This document shows positions 42,689 through 52,171 of a DNA stretch of 64,000 bases, piece after piece; within the stretch, counting starts at the first letter, position 1; every line of letters begins with the position of its first letter. The stretch lies in contig OY829657.1 of assembly GCA_963691815.1 (NCBI GenBank), positions 30,354,366 to 30,418,365 on the forward strand, read 5' to 3'. Below the pieces are notes generated by a model, which worked only from the letters and a program-made list of their open reading frames with translations, did not search any database and was not told the DNA's origin. This DNA comes from Echiichthys vipera (taxonomy: Eukaryota > Chordata > Actinopteri > Perciformes > Trachinidae). A program made the translations under genes and the position numbers.

Positions 42689-43068
42689 TGCTCACTCCGG
42701 TTCAATGCCCCCAACCTCCACAGGGATGCCAGAAAAGCTCAGCCGGAGGTGTGAGTTGAAGATCTCTCGGACAGGGGCCTCCTCAAGACGTTCCCAGTTC
42801 ACCTGCACTACTCGCTTGGGCTCACCTGGTCTGTCCAGAATCTTCCCCTATCCTCTGACCCAACTCATCACCAGATGGTGATCAGTTGACAGCTCTGCCC
42901 CTCTCTTCACTCGAGTGTCCAAAACATACGGCCTCAGATCAGATGATACGATCATAAAATCGATCATCACCTTTGGACTAGGGTGCTCTGGTACCACGTA
43001 CACTTATGAGCATCCTTATGTTCGAACATGGTGTTAGTTATAGAAAAACCTGTGACAAGCACAGAAGT

Positions 43069-43588
43069 CATAACTGACGACCACTCCAAGATTTGGACAT
43101 TGTTGTCATCAAAGGAGTGGTCTTTCTCCTTGAGATGTAAGTGGACAGCAGAATCCGGGCCTGAGGAGTTAGCTCTCCTGTGTTGGGCCATGCGTTTATG
43201 TCGTGGTTGTTTTGTTTCTCCAATGTAGAGATCTTTGCATTCCTCGTTGCAATGGACATCATAAACCAGATTGCTTTTGTGGGTGTGTGGTGTTCTGTCC
43301 TTGGGATGTACAAGTCTCTGTCTGAGTGTGTTACTTGGTTTGAAATACAAAGGGATGCAGTGTTTGCTGAAGAACCTCCTGAGTTTCTCTGATACCCCAG
43401 CCACATATGGAATGACTATGTTGTTTTTCTTGTTTTCTTTTTCTTTCTCAACCACTTTGGTTTTCTTTCTGGAAGCAGCTGCCATTTTCAAAAAGGTCGA
43501 GCTGGGGTAGCCACAAGTTGTGCGGGCGCCTCTCAGGTGCTTGCGTTCTTCCCCTTGGGCCTGTGAGCGGGTGGGTACGTTATCAGCT
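43069..43588 (-). pseudogene. Penelope-like element GIY-YIG endonuclease part
   Basis: The minus strand reads TTCGYPSSTFLKMAAASRKK, NIVIPYVAGVSEKLRRFFSK, FKPSNTLRQRLVHPKDRTPH, SNLVYDVHCNEECKDLYIGE and KRMAQHRRANSSGPDSAVHL. The YDV and YIG pair and the downstream His/Arg cluster are the GIY-YIG nuclease signature that sets Penelope-like elements apart from other retroelements. It is the distal part of the copy whose RT is at 46199-47660, split by the retroviral remnant. It is cut at 43068 by the Rex3-like LINE. Confidence 0.75.
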
Positions 43589-43589
43589 C

Positions 43590-43965
43590 TATTCAGATTC
43601 AGAGATTGAGTATTCACAATAAACTTATCGTTAATCAAGGAAATATTAGTTATCACAAGATAATAATAAAAATGACTCTAGTTAAACCAGAGTTCCTCGG
43701 GGCACCACCGTCATAGACGGAGTAATAACTAATATTAAAGTCTCATAAAATATATTAAACTACTAATTAAGGGTTAAACACAGATAAATGTAATAGTTTA
43801 ATTAGTTGAAGGATTTAAAAAGTTATTTTCTTAGTAGAAGCTGGCTCATTCATCTTTGTGTAATATTAAATAATCAGACATATGGTAAACACAAACATTT
43901 ATCAACAGATTAATAAATGCAACAAACAAGACACAATAAACTAACTAAAGCTAACAACCAGCTGC
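43590..43965 (-). repeat. truncated distal LTR copy
   Basis: Direct repeat of about 45045-45420: both contain CAGAGTTCCTCGGGGCACCA, TTAATTAGTTGAAGG and TTAACAGATTAATAAATGC-type text. It stops short of the LTR end and runs straight into Penelope-like sequence at 43589. Confidence 0.7.
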
Positions 43966-44867
43966 ACTCACTTAAGTTCAATGTGTTAATGAACTCAGGG
44001 TAGCCAGGCTTAAGGCTCTGTGCTAGGGAAGAAATGAAATTCTCTACACTTGGGTTCTCCATTGCTTAAAATTGAAGGTGAGAATAAAACTTGTAGTCTA
44101 GTACAACAATGCAATTGTTTTGGCTCTGGTGTTGCTTGGCAGACACCGTGTGATGTGACTTGGGCAGTACACTAGCCTAAAACAACAGTTCCTCTGATCT
44201 ACACTATGTGGGTAGCTTGCTTCCTGCACGGGGAGGGGCAACTACAGCACCATGTGATTCTGGGACCAGAATTTACACTAACTGAGATGCAGGGCAGTCA
44301 GTCAGGTAATAATATCTGTAAAGTACTACTCAAGCTGAGACACGTGGAAGAAACAGCTGGGCATGTAACTTTATTTCACAGGGCTGGTAGCACACTGTGG
44401 CTCTATCTATCTCCACTCAGGTTGAAATGCAAGGCAGTTCCAACAGTTCAAGCTCTCGGGTTCATAGGGCCGGGGGCACGCTATGACTTAAGGGAAAGGA
44501 GCACTTAATTTAGCAACAATTTATGACAAGACTCATTGGATTGCATTGAATATGGGATATTCAAATGCTTAACCAAACTTGAAATAGCTAGCAGCAACAG
44601 CAAAATCTTAAGGGTAACTATCAGGCTTACAGAGGTTATCAATATTCTCAAATAGCTTTAGCTAAATTTGGAGAATTAATCAAATAACACCACTTTATAC
44701 TGGTTTGTAAGTACAGCTGGATGTTTACTCCTGTGGAAGACAAGTGGGTTCAATGGAACGACTTTGGAAAATTTTGGATGAAAAATCCAAAATTGTAAAA
44801 TGTCCAAAAATATGATGAATGTTAATATCACACAATTATGAATGATTGCCAAGCCAACATAACTAAC

Positions 44868-44884
44868 CCTCACACGGGGCACCA
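44868..44884 (-). promoter_or_regulatory. retroviral-type primer-binding site
   Basis: TGGTGCCCCGTGTGAGG starts two positions inside the LTR end (44886), the normal place for a tRNA primer-binding site. The complementary tRNA was not identified with certainty. Confidence 0.55.
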
Positions 44885-44885
44885 A

Positions 44886-46198
44886 TGTAGGTACTTTGGG
44901 TTTAATTGGATCAATAGTGTGACTATCACATGAAATATTTGATAAGGAAAATTAATAAAGAAAAATTACTAAAAATTAATAACTTCAATTTATTAAAAAC
45001 TTCACACGGAGAACCAATCAAATATAGGGCCTTGACTCACGTTCAGATTATGAGATTGAGTATTCACAATAAACTTATCATCAATCAAGGAAATATTAGT
45101 TATCACCAATAATTATCAAAGATAATAATAAAAATGACTCTAGTTAAAGCAGAGTTCCTCGGGGCACCACCATCATAGACGAGTGATAACTAATATTAAA
45201 GTCTCATAAAATATATTAAACTACTAATTAAGGGTTAAACACAGATAAATGTAATAGTTTAATTAGTTGAAGGATTTAAAAGGTTATTTTCTTAGTAGAA
45301 GCTGGCTCATTCATCTTTGTGTAATATTAAATAATCAGACATATGGTAAACACAAACATTTATTAACAGATTAATAAATGCAACAAACACGACACAATAA
45401 ACTAACTAAAGCTAACAGCAAATGTGTGTGTTTGTGTTTGTGTGTGTGCGTGTGTGTGTGGGTGTGTGTGTGAGAGAGAGAGACAAAGAGAAGTGGTGGG
45501 GGCTCGGTCCCCTGCAGAGAAGGTGTGAACAATTAAGTTACATGAAGCACCAAAAGCCTGATCTCTCGATTCTTATGACAAAGTTACAATTGTTTCTAGC
45601 CGTTCATAAAGTCCTATAACATGTAGTAATGCCCAGTTGGTGATTAGTTACCAGTCCATGAGATGGGAGATGTTTTGCGTTGCTTGATGCCAGCGGCTGG
45701 GTTGAAGAAAGGAAGCTGGAAGCATGTCTTAGTTGTTCTTAGGCAAAAGAGGACTCGGATCGCTCTGTGCTGTGCTCAGTTGAGGATAACCGGTTGGTTA
45801 ACCTTCTTGGTGATCCTACGCCATAGGCCAGGTCCAGGGCCGAGGGGACAGCTGGAAGCTGGTCTCCTGGATCCGCAGGATCGCGTCGAGTTCAGTGATC
45901 CGGGAGAGAGAGCGGGAGGAAGATCCGGGAGCAAGAGGGCGAGCGATTGTGTGCTTCACTTTATATAGGCCCTGGTGATGTCATAGTCAGTGGTCCAGTC
46001 AGCCAATGAACAGTTTGGGGTCCCTTGAAGGATTCACACCTGGGTGTGACCTGTTGTGGGGGAAGGCATGGCAGACCTTTGGGCCTAGTCGCTGAGGCCT
46101 TTGTTTGAGCAGGCTTTGGGCCTACTTTTAATCAAACTGAAAGTTCGAGTTAATCCAGAAAATGAACAATCATCTTTCGGTGCCGGTTGCACCTACAC
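44886..46198 (-). repeat. 5-prime LTR of the retrovirus-like remnant (1313 bp)
   Basis: On the minus strand it begins TGTAGGTGCAACC at 46198 and ends GTACCTACA at 44886. It has a TATATAA promoter motif at about 45967-45961 and AATAAATGTTT at about 45364. The region between these would be an R region of roughly 600 bases. A TGGTGCCCC motif followed by GAGG lies inside the distal part, as in the solo LTR. Confidence 0.6.
45959..45968 (-). promoter_or_regulatory. TATA motif of the retroviral LTR
   Basis: The minus strand reads CCTATATAAAG within a GC-rich, promoter-like context of the LTR. Confidence 0.5.
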
Positions 46199-47660
46199 TG
46201 GTGAACTTGATGTTTCTGTCCACAGAGTTTATTTGTTCAGTAAAAGTTTGCACCTCTTTGGATTTTAACCCATGTGTCGTCCACATATCTGAACCAATGA
46301 CTCGGGGTTACTCATTTGAAAGAGTTCAAAGCCTTGTCTTCTACCTCCTCCATGTATAGATTTGCCACAATAGGGGATATTGGTGAACCCATGGCACAGC
46401 CGTGTTTCTGTCTGTAAGAAATGCCATTACACTGTAAATATGTGGTGTTCAGACACAAATCCAGAAGTTGGCAAATGTGGTCTGGTTTGAGATTTGTTCG
46501 GTTGTTTAAGGAGTTGTCCTGCACGAGCTGCTCTCTTACTGTGGCCAAGGCCTCCATGGTTGGAATACAGGTGAACAAGGAAGTCACGTTGCAGGATACT
46601 ATGGTTTCATCTGGATCCATTATTAGGTCTCGGACTTTGTTCACAAAGTCTATGGAGTTTTGGATGTAGTGTGGGTAGTTGCCCACCAGTGGTGCCAGAA
46701 TATTGGCAACATGCTTGGCAATGTTATAAGTGACCGAGTTTATGCTGCTGACAATGGGCCTGAGCGGGGCCCCTTCTTTATGGATTTTGGGAATCCATAT
46801 AAGCAGGGGGTAGAGCCTATAATATTGTGATTTGCCGATGACTCCTTCTTTTTGTAGTTGGTGTAGACACTGTATAACCTTCTTTTTGTAACCGCTGGTA
46901 GGGTCTTGTTCCAGAGTTTGTGTTAGAGTCACTTAGTAGTGCAGAGATCTTTGCCTGATAATCAGTTGTATTGAGAACAACTGTGCATCTACCCTTGTCT
47001 GCTGGAAGGATTGTGATGCTGTGCTCTTTGCTCAGTGCAGCTACTGCTTTTTTCTCCTCAATGGCGAGGTTGGATTGGGGGACCTTAGCTTGGGACAACG
47101 CTGCTGACACTTTTAACCTTAGCTGTTCAACCTCATATCCAGTAAGGTCGTTTTTCTTTATAGCCGATTCTGTAGCTGTAATCAACTCCACAATGGGTAC
47201 CTCTTTTGGTGTCATGGCAAAGTTCAAGCCCTTGGCTAAGACCTCCTTCTCTGGGTGGGTAAGATCTCTGTCCGACAAATTCTTAACCTATCTGTTTGGT
47301 GTTTCTTCCTGTGCTGGAGTGTCAGTTTTTTGCCCCCAAGTAAGTATTTCTGTGTTTTTGCCAATATCCCGGGATTGTAAATTGTGAAATTTCTTTGTTT
47401 GGCTTTCTTTGCTCTTGTTGTGTTGAGATAGTTGGGCTTTCTGGGTGAAATCCACAACTTTTTCCATGATAGAAAAAGGTAAGATTTATGTCAGTTTCTT
47501 TAGTGAGAGGTCCGCTTTCTCTTTAAGTCCTTCAATAGTGAAATTGACCTGTCTTATTCGTTCACTGAGGAGTTGGTTTTGAGCCTTTTCTATGATTTTC
47601 TCCACTCTATGCCCTCTCATAGTGGAATTCAAGCATAGGCTAGTTGGTGTAAGCCTTTGT
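46199..47660 (-). pseudogene. Penelope-like reverse transcriptase
   Basis: The N-terminal region (47660-46930) reads VEKIIEKAQNQLLSERIRQV, DLTHPEKEVLAKGLNFAMTP and ILPADKGRCTVVLNTTDYQA. After a frameshift near 46930 the RT core follows: LLIWIPKIHKEGAPLRPIVS, then VSCNVTSLFTCIPTMEAL, where the usual catalytic aspartate of motif A (DVxSLFT) is asparagine. Next come GCAMGSPISPIVANLYMEEV and, past a stop at the FKRV position, FRYVDDTWVKIQ with the YVDD box. The retroviral remnant interrupts the element right after this block. The domain order (RT then GIY-YIG) confirms a Penelope-like element. Confidence 0.75.
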
Positions 47661-48650
47661 TGTGGAGGCCTTGGCCACAGTAAGAGAGCGGCTCACGCAG
47701 AACAACTCCTTAAACAACCGAACAAATCTCAAACCAGACCACATTTGCCAACTTCTGGATTTGTGCCTGAACACCACATATTTCCAGTTTAATGGCATTT
47801 TTCTCTGTGGACAGAAACATCAAGTTCACCAGAAAAGAAGTCAAGGTCAATAGTTTGCCTTTCTTAGACTGTACCGTCCATATGGAGAATGACAGGAGCC
47901 TCCACATTGGGGTATACAGAAAACCCACTCACACAGATTAATATCTACCGTTTAACTCTCAGCCCCCTCTGGAACACAAGCTTGGAGTTATCAGAACACT
48001 GCATCACAGAGCTGATAACGTACCCACCAGCTCACAGGCCTAAGGGGAAGAACGCAAGCACCTGAGAGGCACCCTCACAACTTGTGGCTACCCCAGCTAG
48101 ACCTTTGTGAAAATGGCAGCTGCTTCCAGAAAGAAAACCAAAGTGGTTGAGAAAGAAAGAGAAAACAAGAGAAACAACATAGTCATTCCGTATGTGGCTG
48201 GGGTATCAGAGAATCTTCAACAAACACCGCATCGCTGTGTATTTCAAACCAAGTAACACACTCAGACAGAGACTTGTACATCCCAAGGAAAGAACACAAC
48301 ACACCAACAAAAGCAATCTGGTTTATGATGCCCAATGCAACGAGGAATGCAAAGATCTCTACATTGGAGAAACAAAACAACCACTGCATAAACACATGGC
48401 CCAACACAGGAGAGCTAACTCCTCAGGCCTGGACTCTGCTGTCTACTTACATCTCAAGGTGAAAGACCACTCCTTTGATGACAACAATGTCCTAATCTTG
48501 GACAGAGAGGACAGATGGTCTGAAAGAGGAGTAAAAAAGCCATCTATGCAAAAGTAGAGAAACCATTGCTAAACAGAGGAGGAGGTCCGACACCACTTAT
48601 CTCCAATTAACAGTGCTGCCCTTTCATACCTTCCCAGGAGATTCAACATC
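47661..48650 (+). mobile_element. second Penelope-like copy, head-to-head with the first
   Basis: Plus-strand text starts mid-RT (EALATVRERLTQNNSLNNRT) and skips the YVDD region to DRSLHIGVYRKPTHT. It continues through MAAASRKKTKVVEKERENKR and FKPSNTLRQRLVHPKERTQH to SNLVYDAQCNEECKDLYIGE and HRRANSSGLDSAVYLHLK. The GIY-YIG motif residues are kept, but several frames are needed. Because the minus-strand copy ends near 47660, the two copies form an inverted, head-to-head pair. It ends near 48650, without the hammerhead-bearing tail seen at 19.6 kb. Confidence 0.7.
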
Positions 48651-48659
48651 TATGTATGG

Positions 48660-49110
48660 TATGCTCCCCCTAAACGCACCAATCTGATGCATTTTGATAG
48701 AAAAATGTATATGTATGAATATATATCAAAGCAGGGCTATTCAATTAATTTTGAATTGAAGCCGGTTGACAACACATTAATGGATATTGTAAAACACTAC
48801 AGCGACATAGGGGTGCATATGTTGTCTTTATTTTATCAATATAAATAGTAGCTCAAAGTACAACAGCATTAACAGCTGATCAAAACAAGTAGTGATAGGC
48901 CTCAAAGCAACAACCTTGTCAAAAAACAATCCTTATTAAATTAACAAACCTGTTAACCAGAGGTTTACACTTAATTACTGTACTAAAGTACAAGTTTAAG
49001 GCTCTTGTCTTTTACTTAAGTATTTTCTTTTTATACTACTTTATACTTCTACTCCGCTACATTTCAGTGGGAAATATTCTACTTTTTACTCCACTGCAAT
49101 TTCTAATACC
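48660..49110. other. unassigned sequence with a dispersed repeat
   Basis: Bases about 48972-49110 (TTTTACTTAAGTATTTTC and CTCCGCTACATTTCAGTG) belong to a dispersed ACTTAAGTA-type repeat common in teleosts. Related text reappears near 51640-51720 beyond the LINE, ending ATCTGAATACTTCCTCC, so the LINE may split it. Confidence 0.35.
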
Positions 49111-49112
49111 GA

Positions 49113-49185
49113 GGCTGTGTACAGGAAGGGGATGAGCAAACTCTATTTCCTGAGGAAGCTGAGATCCTTCAACGTGTGCAGCAAG
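49113..49185 (+). pseudogene. small L2-like LINE fragment
   Basis: Codons give VYRKGMSKLYFLRKLRSFNV followed by CSKIL, the thumb region of L2-like ORF2. It is directly followed by an ATT simple repeat. Confidence 0.5.
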
Positions 49186-49186
49186 A

Positions 49187-49256
49187 TTTTATTATTATTA
49201 TTTTATTTATTATTATTATTATTTATTATATCTTATTTATTTATTTATTTATACAA
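49187..49256. repeat. ATT/ATTT simple repeat
   Basis: TTATTATTATT and TTTATTTATTTATT units. Read on the minus strand, the right part is the ATAAATAAATA tail of the LINE at 49257-51412. Confidence 0.75.
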
Positions 49257-51412
49257 TGCACGGCTCTCAGACGTACCAGAATTAGCTCCTCGCTAAATTT
49301 CATCTGTAGTCCCTGGGCAAGAACAAACATAAATCTAACACAGACAAGCTCATAAAAAAAAAAAAAATTTAAAAAACAACTCATCACACAAACAGCCCTT
49401 CAAACAACAACAATAACATGGTTTCACACTCTTAAAACACAATACAACACAACAGGAATAAAATAACAATGTTAAAACACAACAAAACAATGTTAAGATA
49501 CAGCATTAAAAAGATTGCAAAATAGTGAACTAATGTTTGAATTTATGGTTGGTGGGTGCATAATTGAGTAGATTTAAGCCATGATTTTATCTTAGATTTA
49601 AAACCAGTAAATGTACTAATGTCTCTGATCTCATTTGGTACAGAGTTCTAATAATTAGTGGCTCTGACAGAAGAGGCTGATCTGCCAAATTCAGTACGTC
49701 TGTGCTGTACTGCACAGTCACCTCTGGGAGTTGTCCTTGTTGTTCTCTTGTTGTCTGGGCACAGTGATATGAACTCCTTTAACGGAGGAGCGGCCAGATA
49801 CTGGATTACCCTGTACACTAAACTAACATCGGCAAGACACACTAAATTTTCAAAAGTCAAGAGTTTGTGCTTTTGAATGATGTTGCAGTGGTGATGACTT
49901 GATGGCTTTTTGTCTAATACCTTGAGAGTTTGTTTATAGAGCGTTTGTAGAGGGGCAAGTGTTGTTTTTACAGTTTGTGACCAACTTGTGATGCAGTATG
50001 CAATATGTGAAAAAATCATCGAGTGCATATATAATTTGGCGGCATCTAAGGGTAGCTGATTTCGAATGCATCTGAAATTTCTTAGGTTGAATTTGACAGT
50101 GTTACACACCTGCTTTATGTGTTTCTTAAAAGACAACTGTGAATCAACAGTAACTCCCAAGTATTTATAATGTGACACAGTCTGGCTCTTTTCCCCATTT
50201 ACAAAAATATCTGGCTGATTTCCATTTTTTCTTATAGAAAAGTACATGCATGCAGTTTTACTGACGTTTAGTGTCAGGCAGGACTCTGAAAGCCAGGTGG
50301 CAATTTTGGCCATCGCTGCTGTTAATTTGGCTGCTACTTCACATCTGTCTCTTCCATGTGCCAGGATAACAGTGTCATCCGCGTACATTTGAGTTTCAGC
50401 TTCAGGACATGCAAGTGGTAGATCGTTAACATATAAGCTAAATAATAAAGGGCCTAAGACTGAGCCCTGTGGAACACCAACAGAGCAGTTAATAAATGAT
50501 GACATTTTATTCCCAACTCTGGTGCATTGTCTTCTCATAGTAAGATAGGATTCTATCCATTTCATTACATCATCAGAAAAATTAAAATTTGAAAATTTTG
50601 AAAGAAGAACATTATGATTTACCGTATCAAAAGCTATTTTCAGATCCAGAAAAACAGCTCCTACAGCACTCCCATCGTCTAGTTTTGATTTGATTTTTTC
50701 AAGAAAATAGCAGGTAGCCATTTCGGTCGAATGGTATTTTCTGAAGCCGAATTGCATAGGATGAAGGAGGGCTTGTCCAGAATTTAGAAAGTCAGTTAGT
50801 TGTTCAGTTATCACTTTTTCTGCAATCTTTGATGCCACAGGCAAAATACTGATGGGCCTATAGTTGGCTACATCAGTTGGTTCACCTGCCTTAAAAATGG
50901 GGACAACGACTCCAACCTTCCATGCAGCTGGAAAAATTGACTGTTTTATGGACAAATTAACTAGATGTGTAATGGGGGTGCTAAGGGAGTGAATATTGTT
51001 CTTTAGAAATGTTGAATCCCACTTAACTGTGTCTTTTGCCTTTGAGGACTTTAAAGTGCGTAGGATTTTACAAACTTTATTTTCAGGGACTTCGGTTGTC
51101 TTAAAAATCGGCTTATTAAAATCTGGTGGCGCTATGGTTTTAATTCTTGCACCAAATGTGAGAGATAAATTCTGCACTGATGCAGTAAAATAAGTATTGA
51201 ATGCAGAGGCAATTTCACTGAGATCATTAATTAAATTTCCCAGAATATTCAGCTCATGTCCCTTTCCCTGATTTTGCTTGTCTTTCTTTGTTAGTTTATT
51301 TATGTTACTCCATATCAATTTACTATTTCCTTTTCCGTCTTTAATAATATCCATAAAGAATTTTGCTTTTGCTTTCCTTAATTCATTCACTACTTCATGC
51401 AACTAAGTATAC
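49257..51412 (-). mobile_element. LINE with long open RT frame, 5-prime truncated
   Basis: The element runs on the minus strand from a truncation near 51412 to an ATAAATA tail at about 49240. It has a 3-prime UTR of about 290 bases and no endonuclease. The open RT frame of 584 codons points to a recent insertion. The family (SVGVPQGSVLGPLLFSLYVN, YADDTVI) is a jockey-like teleost LINE. I could not assign the clade with certainty. Confidence 0.75.
49648..51402 (-). CDS. LINE ORF2 fragment, reverse transcriptase
   Basis: 584 residues without a stop. The first 100 residues are the pre-RT linker. The RT begins with TEVPENKVCKILRTLKSSKA, then LSIKQSIFPAAWKVGVVVPI, TDVANYRPISILPVASKIAE and FGFRKYHSTEMATCYFLEKI. 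Motif A is GAVFLDLKIAFDTVNH, motif B VGVPQGSVLGPLLFSLYVND and motif C QMYADDTVILA. The thumb contains YKYLGVTVDSQLSFKKH. The frame ends at TAG (49650-49648) after RATNY. The same phase stays open for 34 more codons to TAA at 49543-49545, and that stretch reads as the family's usual C-terminus, so the TAG looks like a late nonsense change of a tryptophan codon. The ATG at 51402 is internal to the truncated ORF, not a true start. Confidence 0.8.
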   Translation of the reverse strand: MHEVVNELRKAKAKFFMDIIKDGKGNSKLIWSNINKLTKKDKQNQGKGHELNILGNLINDLSEIASAFNTYFTASVQNLSLTFGARIKTIAPPDFNKPIFKTTEVPENKVCKILRTLKSSKAKDTVKWDSTFLKNNIHSLSTPITHLVNLSIKQSIFPAAWKVGVVVPIFKAGEPTDVANYRPISILPVASKIAEKVITEQLTDFLNSGQALLHPMQFGFRKYHSTEMATCYFLEKIKSKLDDGSAVGAVFLDLKIAFDTVNHNVLLSKFSNFNFSDDVMKWIESYLTMRRQCTRVGNKMSSFINCSVGVPQGSVLGPLLFSLYVNDLPLACPEAETQMYADDTVILAHGRDRCEVAAKLTAAMAKIATWLSESCLTLNVSKTACMYFSIRKNGNQPDIFVNGEKSQTVSHYKYLGVTVDSQLSFKKHIKQVCNTVKFNLRNFRCIRNQLPLDAAKLYMHSMIFSHIAYCITSWSQTVKTTLAPLQTLYKQTLKVLDKKPSSHHHCNIIQKHKLLTFENLVCLADVSLVYRVIQYLAAPPLKEFISLCPDNKRTTRTTPRGDCAVQHRRTEFGRSASSVRATNY

Positions 51413-51762
51413 ATGTCAAACTTAAATAAAAGTAATACAAACTACCATTTACTTCATCGTGGTTAATATAACAAATATATAAGATTTACTTAATATTTTC
51501 ACAACAGCAATTACAGCTCCTTTCTATGTTAAATACTTTAATTTCAATAAATATAACTTATAAGTTGAACAGAGTTAAGACACATTTACTTTACTTATAT
51601 TTACTTTTAAAATACACATTGTGTTATTAGTACTTTCTAATAAGGATCTGAATACTTCCTCCAACAGTGCAAGGATTTCTTTGCGCTCTGGTGCCCAAGC
51701 ATTTAACCTGTTCAAGCCTTTACTCAAGTTAAAGTAACATGAGACACAATGGATTCAAACAG

Positions 51763-51768
51763 TTTATT
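51763..51768 (-). promoter_or_regulatory. candidate polyadenylation signal of slirp
   Basis: AATAAA on the minus strand, about 335 bases after the slirp stop codon at 52103, with no competing signal recognised between them. Confidence 0.4.
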
Positions 51769-52102
51769 GTCATACAGTGGAAATTATAGAATAATGTTTC
51801 ATAAACCTTAAAAGTAACAATTAACCTGCTATATACGGTTCATGTATGTGTCAGGTCGGTTACAGGAAGTAAAACACTATCACTGACGAAAAACAAAGAC
51901 ATTACTATTGGACAATGCATTAAAGAAATGGCATATTAGGACCAAAGTCACTGAAGGTGTAAAAAGAAGGGACACCTTGGCCATACTTTTTTCTTGTGGC
52001 CCAAACAGAATTGCAAAACTTTCAAAAATCGTGTTTTACTGAGCCCATAGAGAATAACAATAGCACATCTTTGTGTCATCAACACAGTAGTATCACAGAC
52101 CT

Positions 52103-52171
52103 TCAGTCATATTCATTGTCTTTATTTGACCTCTGCCCTGTAAATGAACGTCTGTTTCTCTGAACATGGAG
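52103..52171 (-). CDS. slirp: slirp last coding exon
   Basis: 69 bases after acceptor TTTTCAG, encoding 22 residues (LHVQRNRRSFTGQRSNKDNE, then YD) and TGA at 52105-52103. The phase joins directly to the GAK end of the previous exon. The match to family C-termini is short, so this exon is less certain than the RNP1 exon. Confidence 0.65.
   Translation of the reverse strand, partial: LHVQRNRRSFTGQRSNKDNEYD

Larger units (their letters stand above)
40693..43068 (-). mobile_element. Rex3-like LINE, second copy
   Basis: The minus strand runs from a truncated endonuclease end (about 43068) through linker and RT to the C-terminal domain and a GATGAGATGA tail at 40693-40710. It keeps the RT palm region that the plus-strand copy at 20005-22678 has lost. 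Both are 5-prime truncated in the endonuclease. The 5-prime edge joins Penelope-like GIY-YIG text, so this LINE inserted into, or recombined with, that element. Confidence 0.75.
43590..46198 (-). mobile_element. collapsed retrovirus-like provirus
   Basis: The minus strand holds, in order, a complete LTR (46198-44886), a primer-binding site, a leader of about 800 bases, a possible gag start (ATG at 44062, reading MENPSVENFISSLAQSLKPG) and a second, truncated copy of the distal LTR (about 43965-43590). The two LTR copies share about 370 bp of near-identical text. Everything from gag onward and the U3 of the second LTR have been lost. It sits inside a Penelope-like element. LTR ends match those of the solo LTR at 7472-8928. 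Confidence 0.65.
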
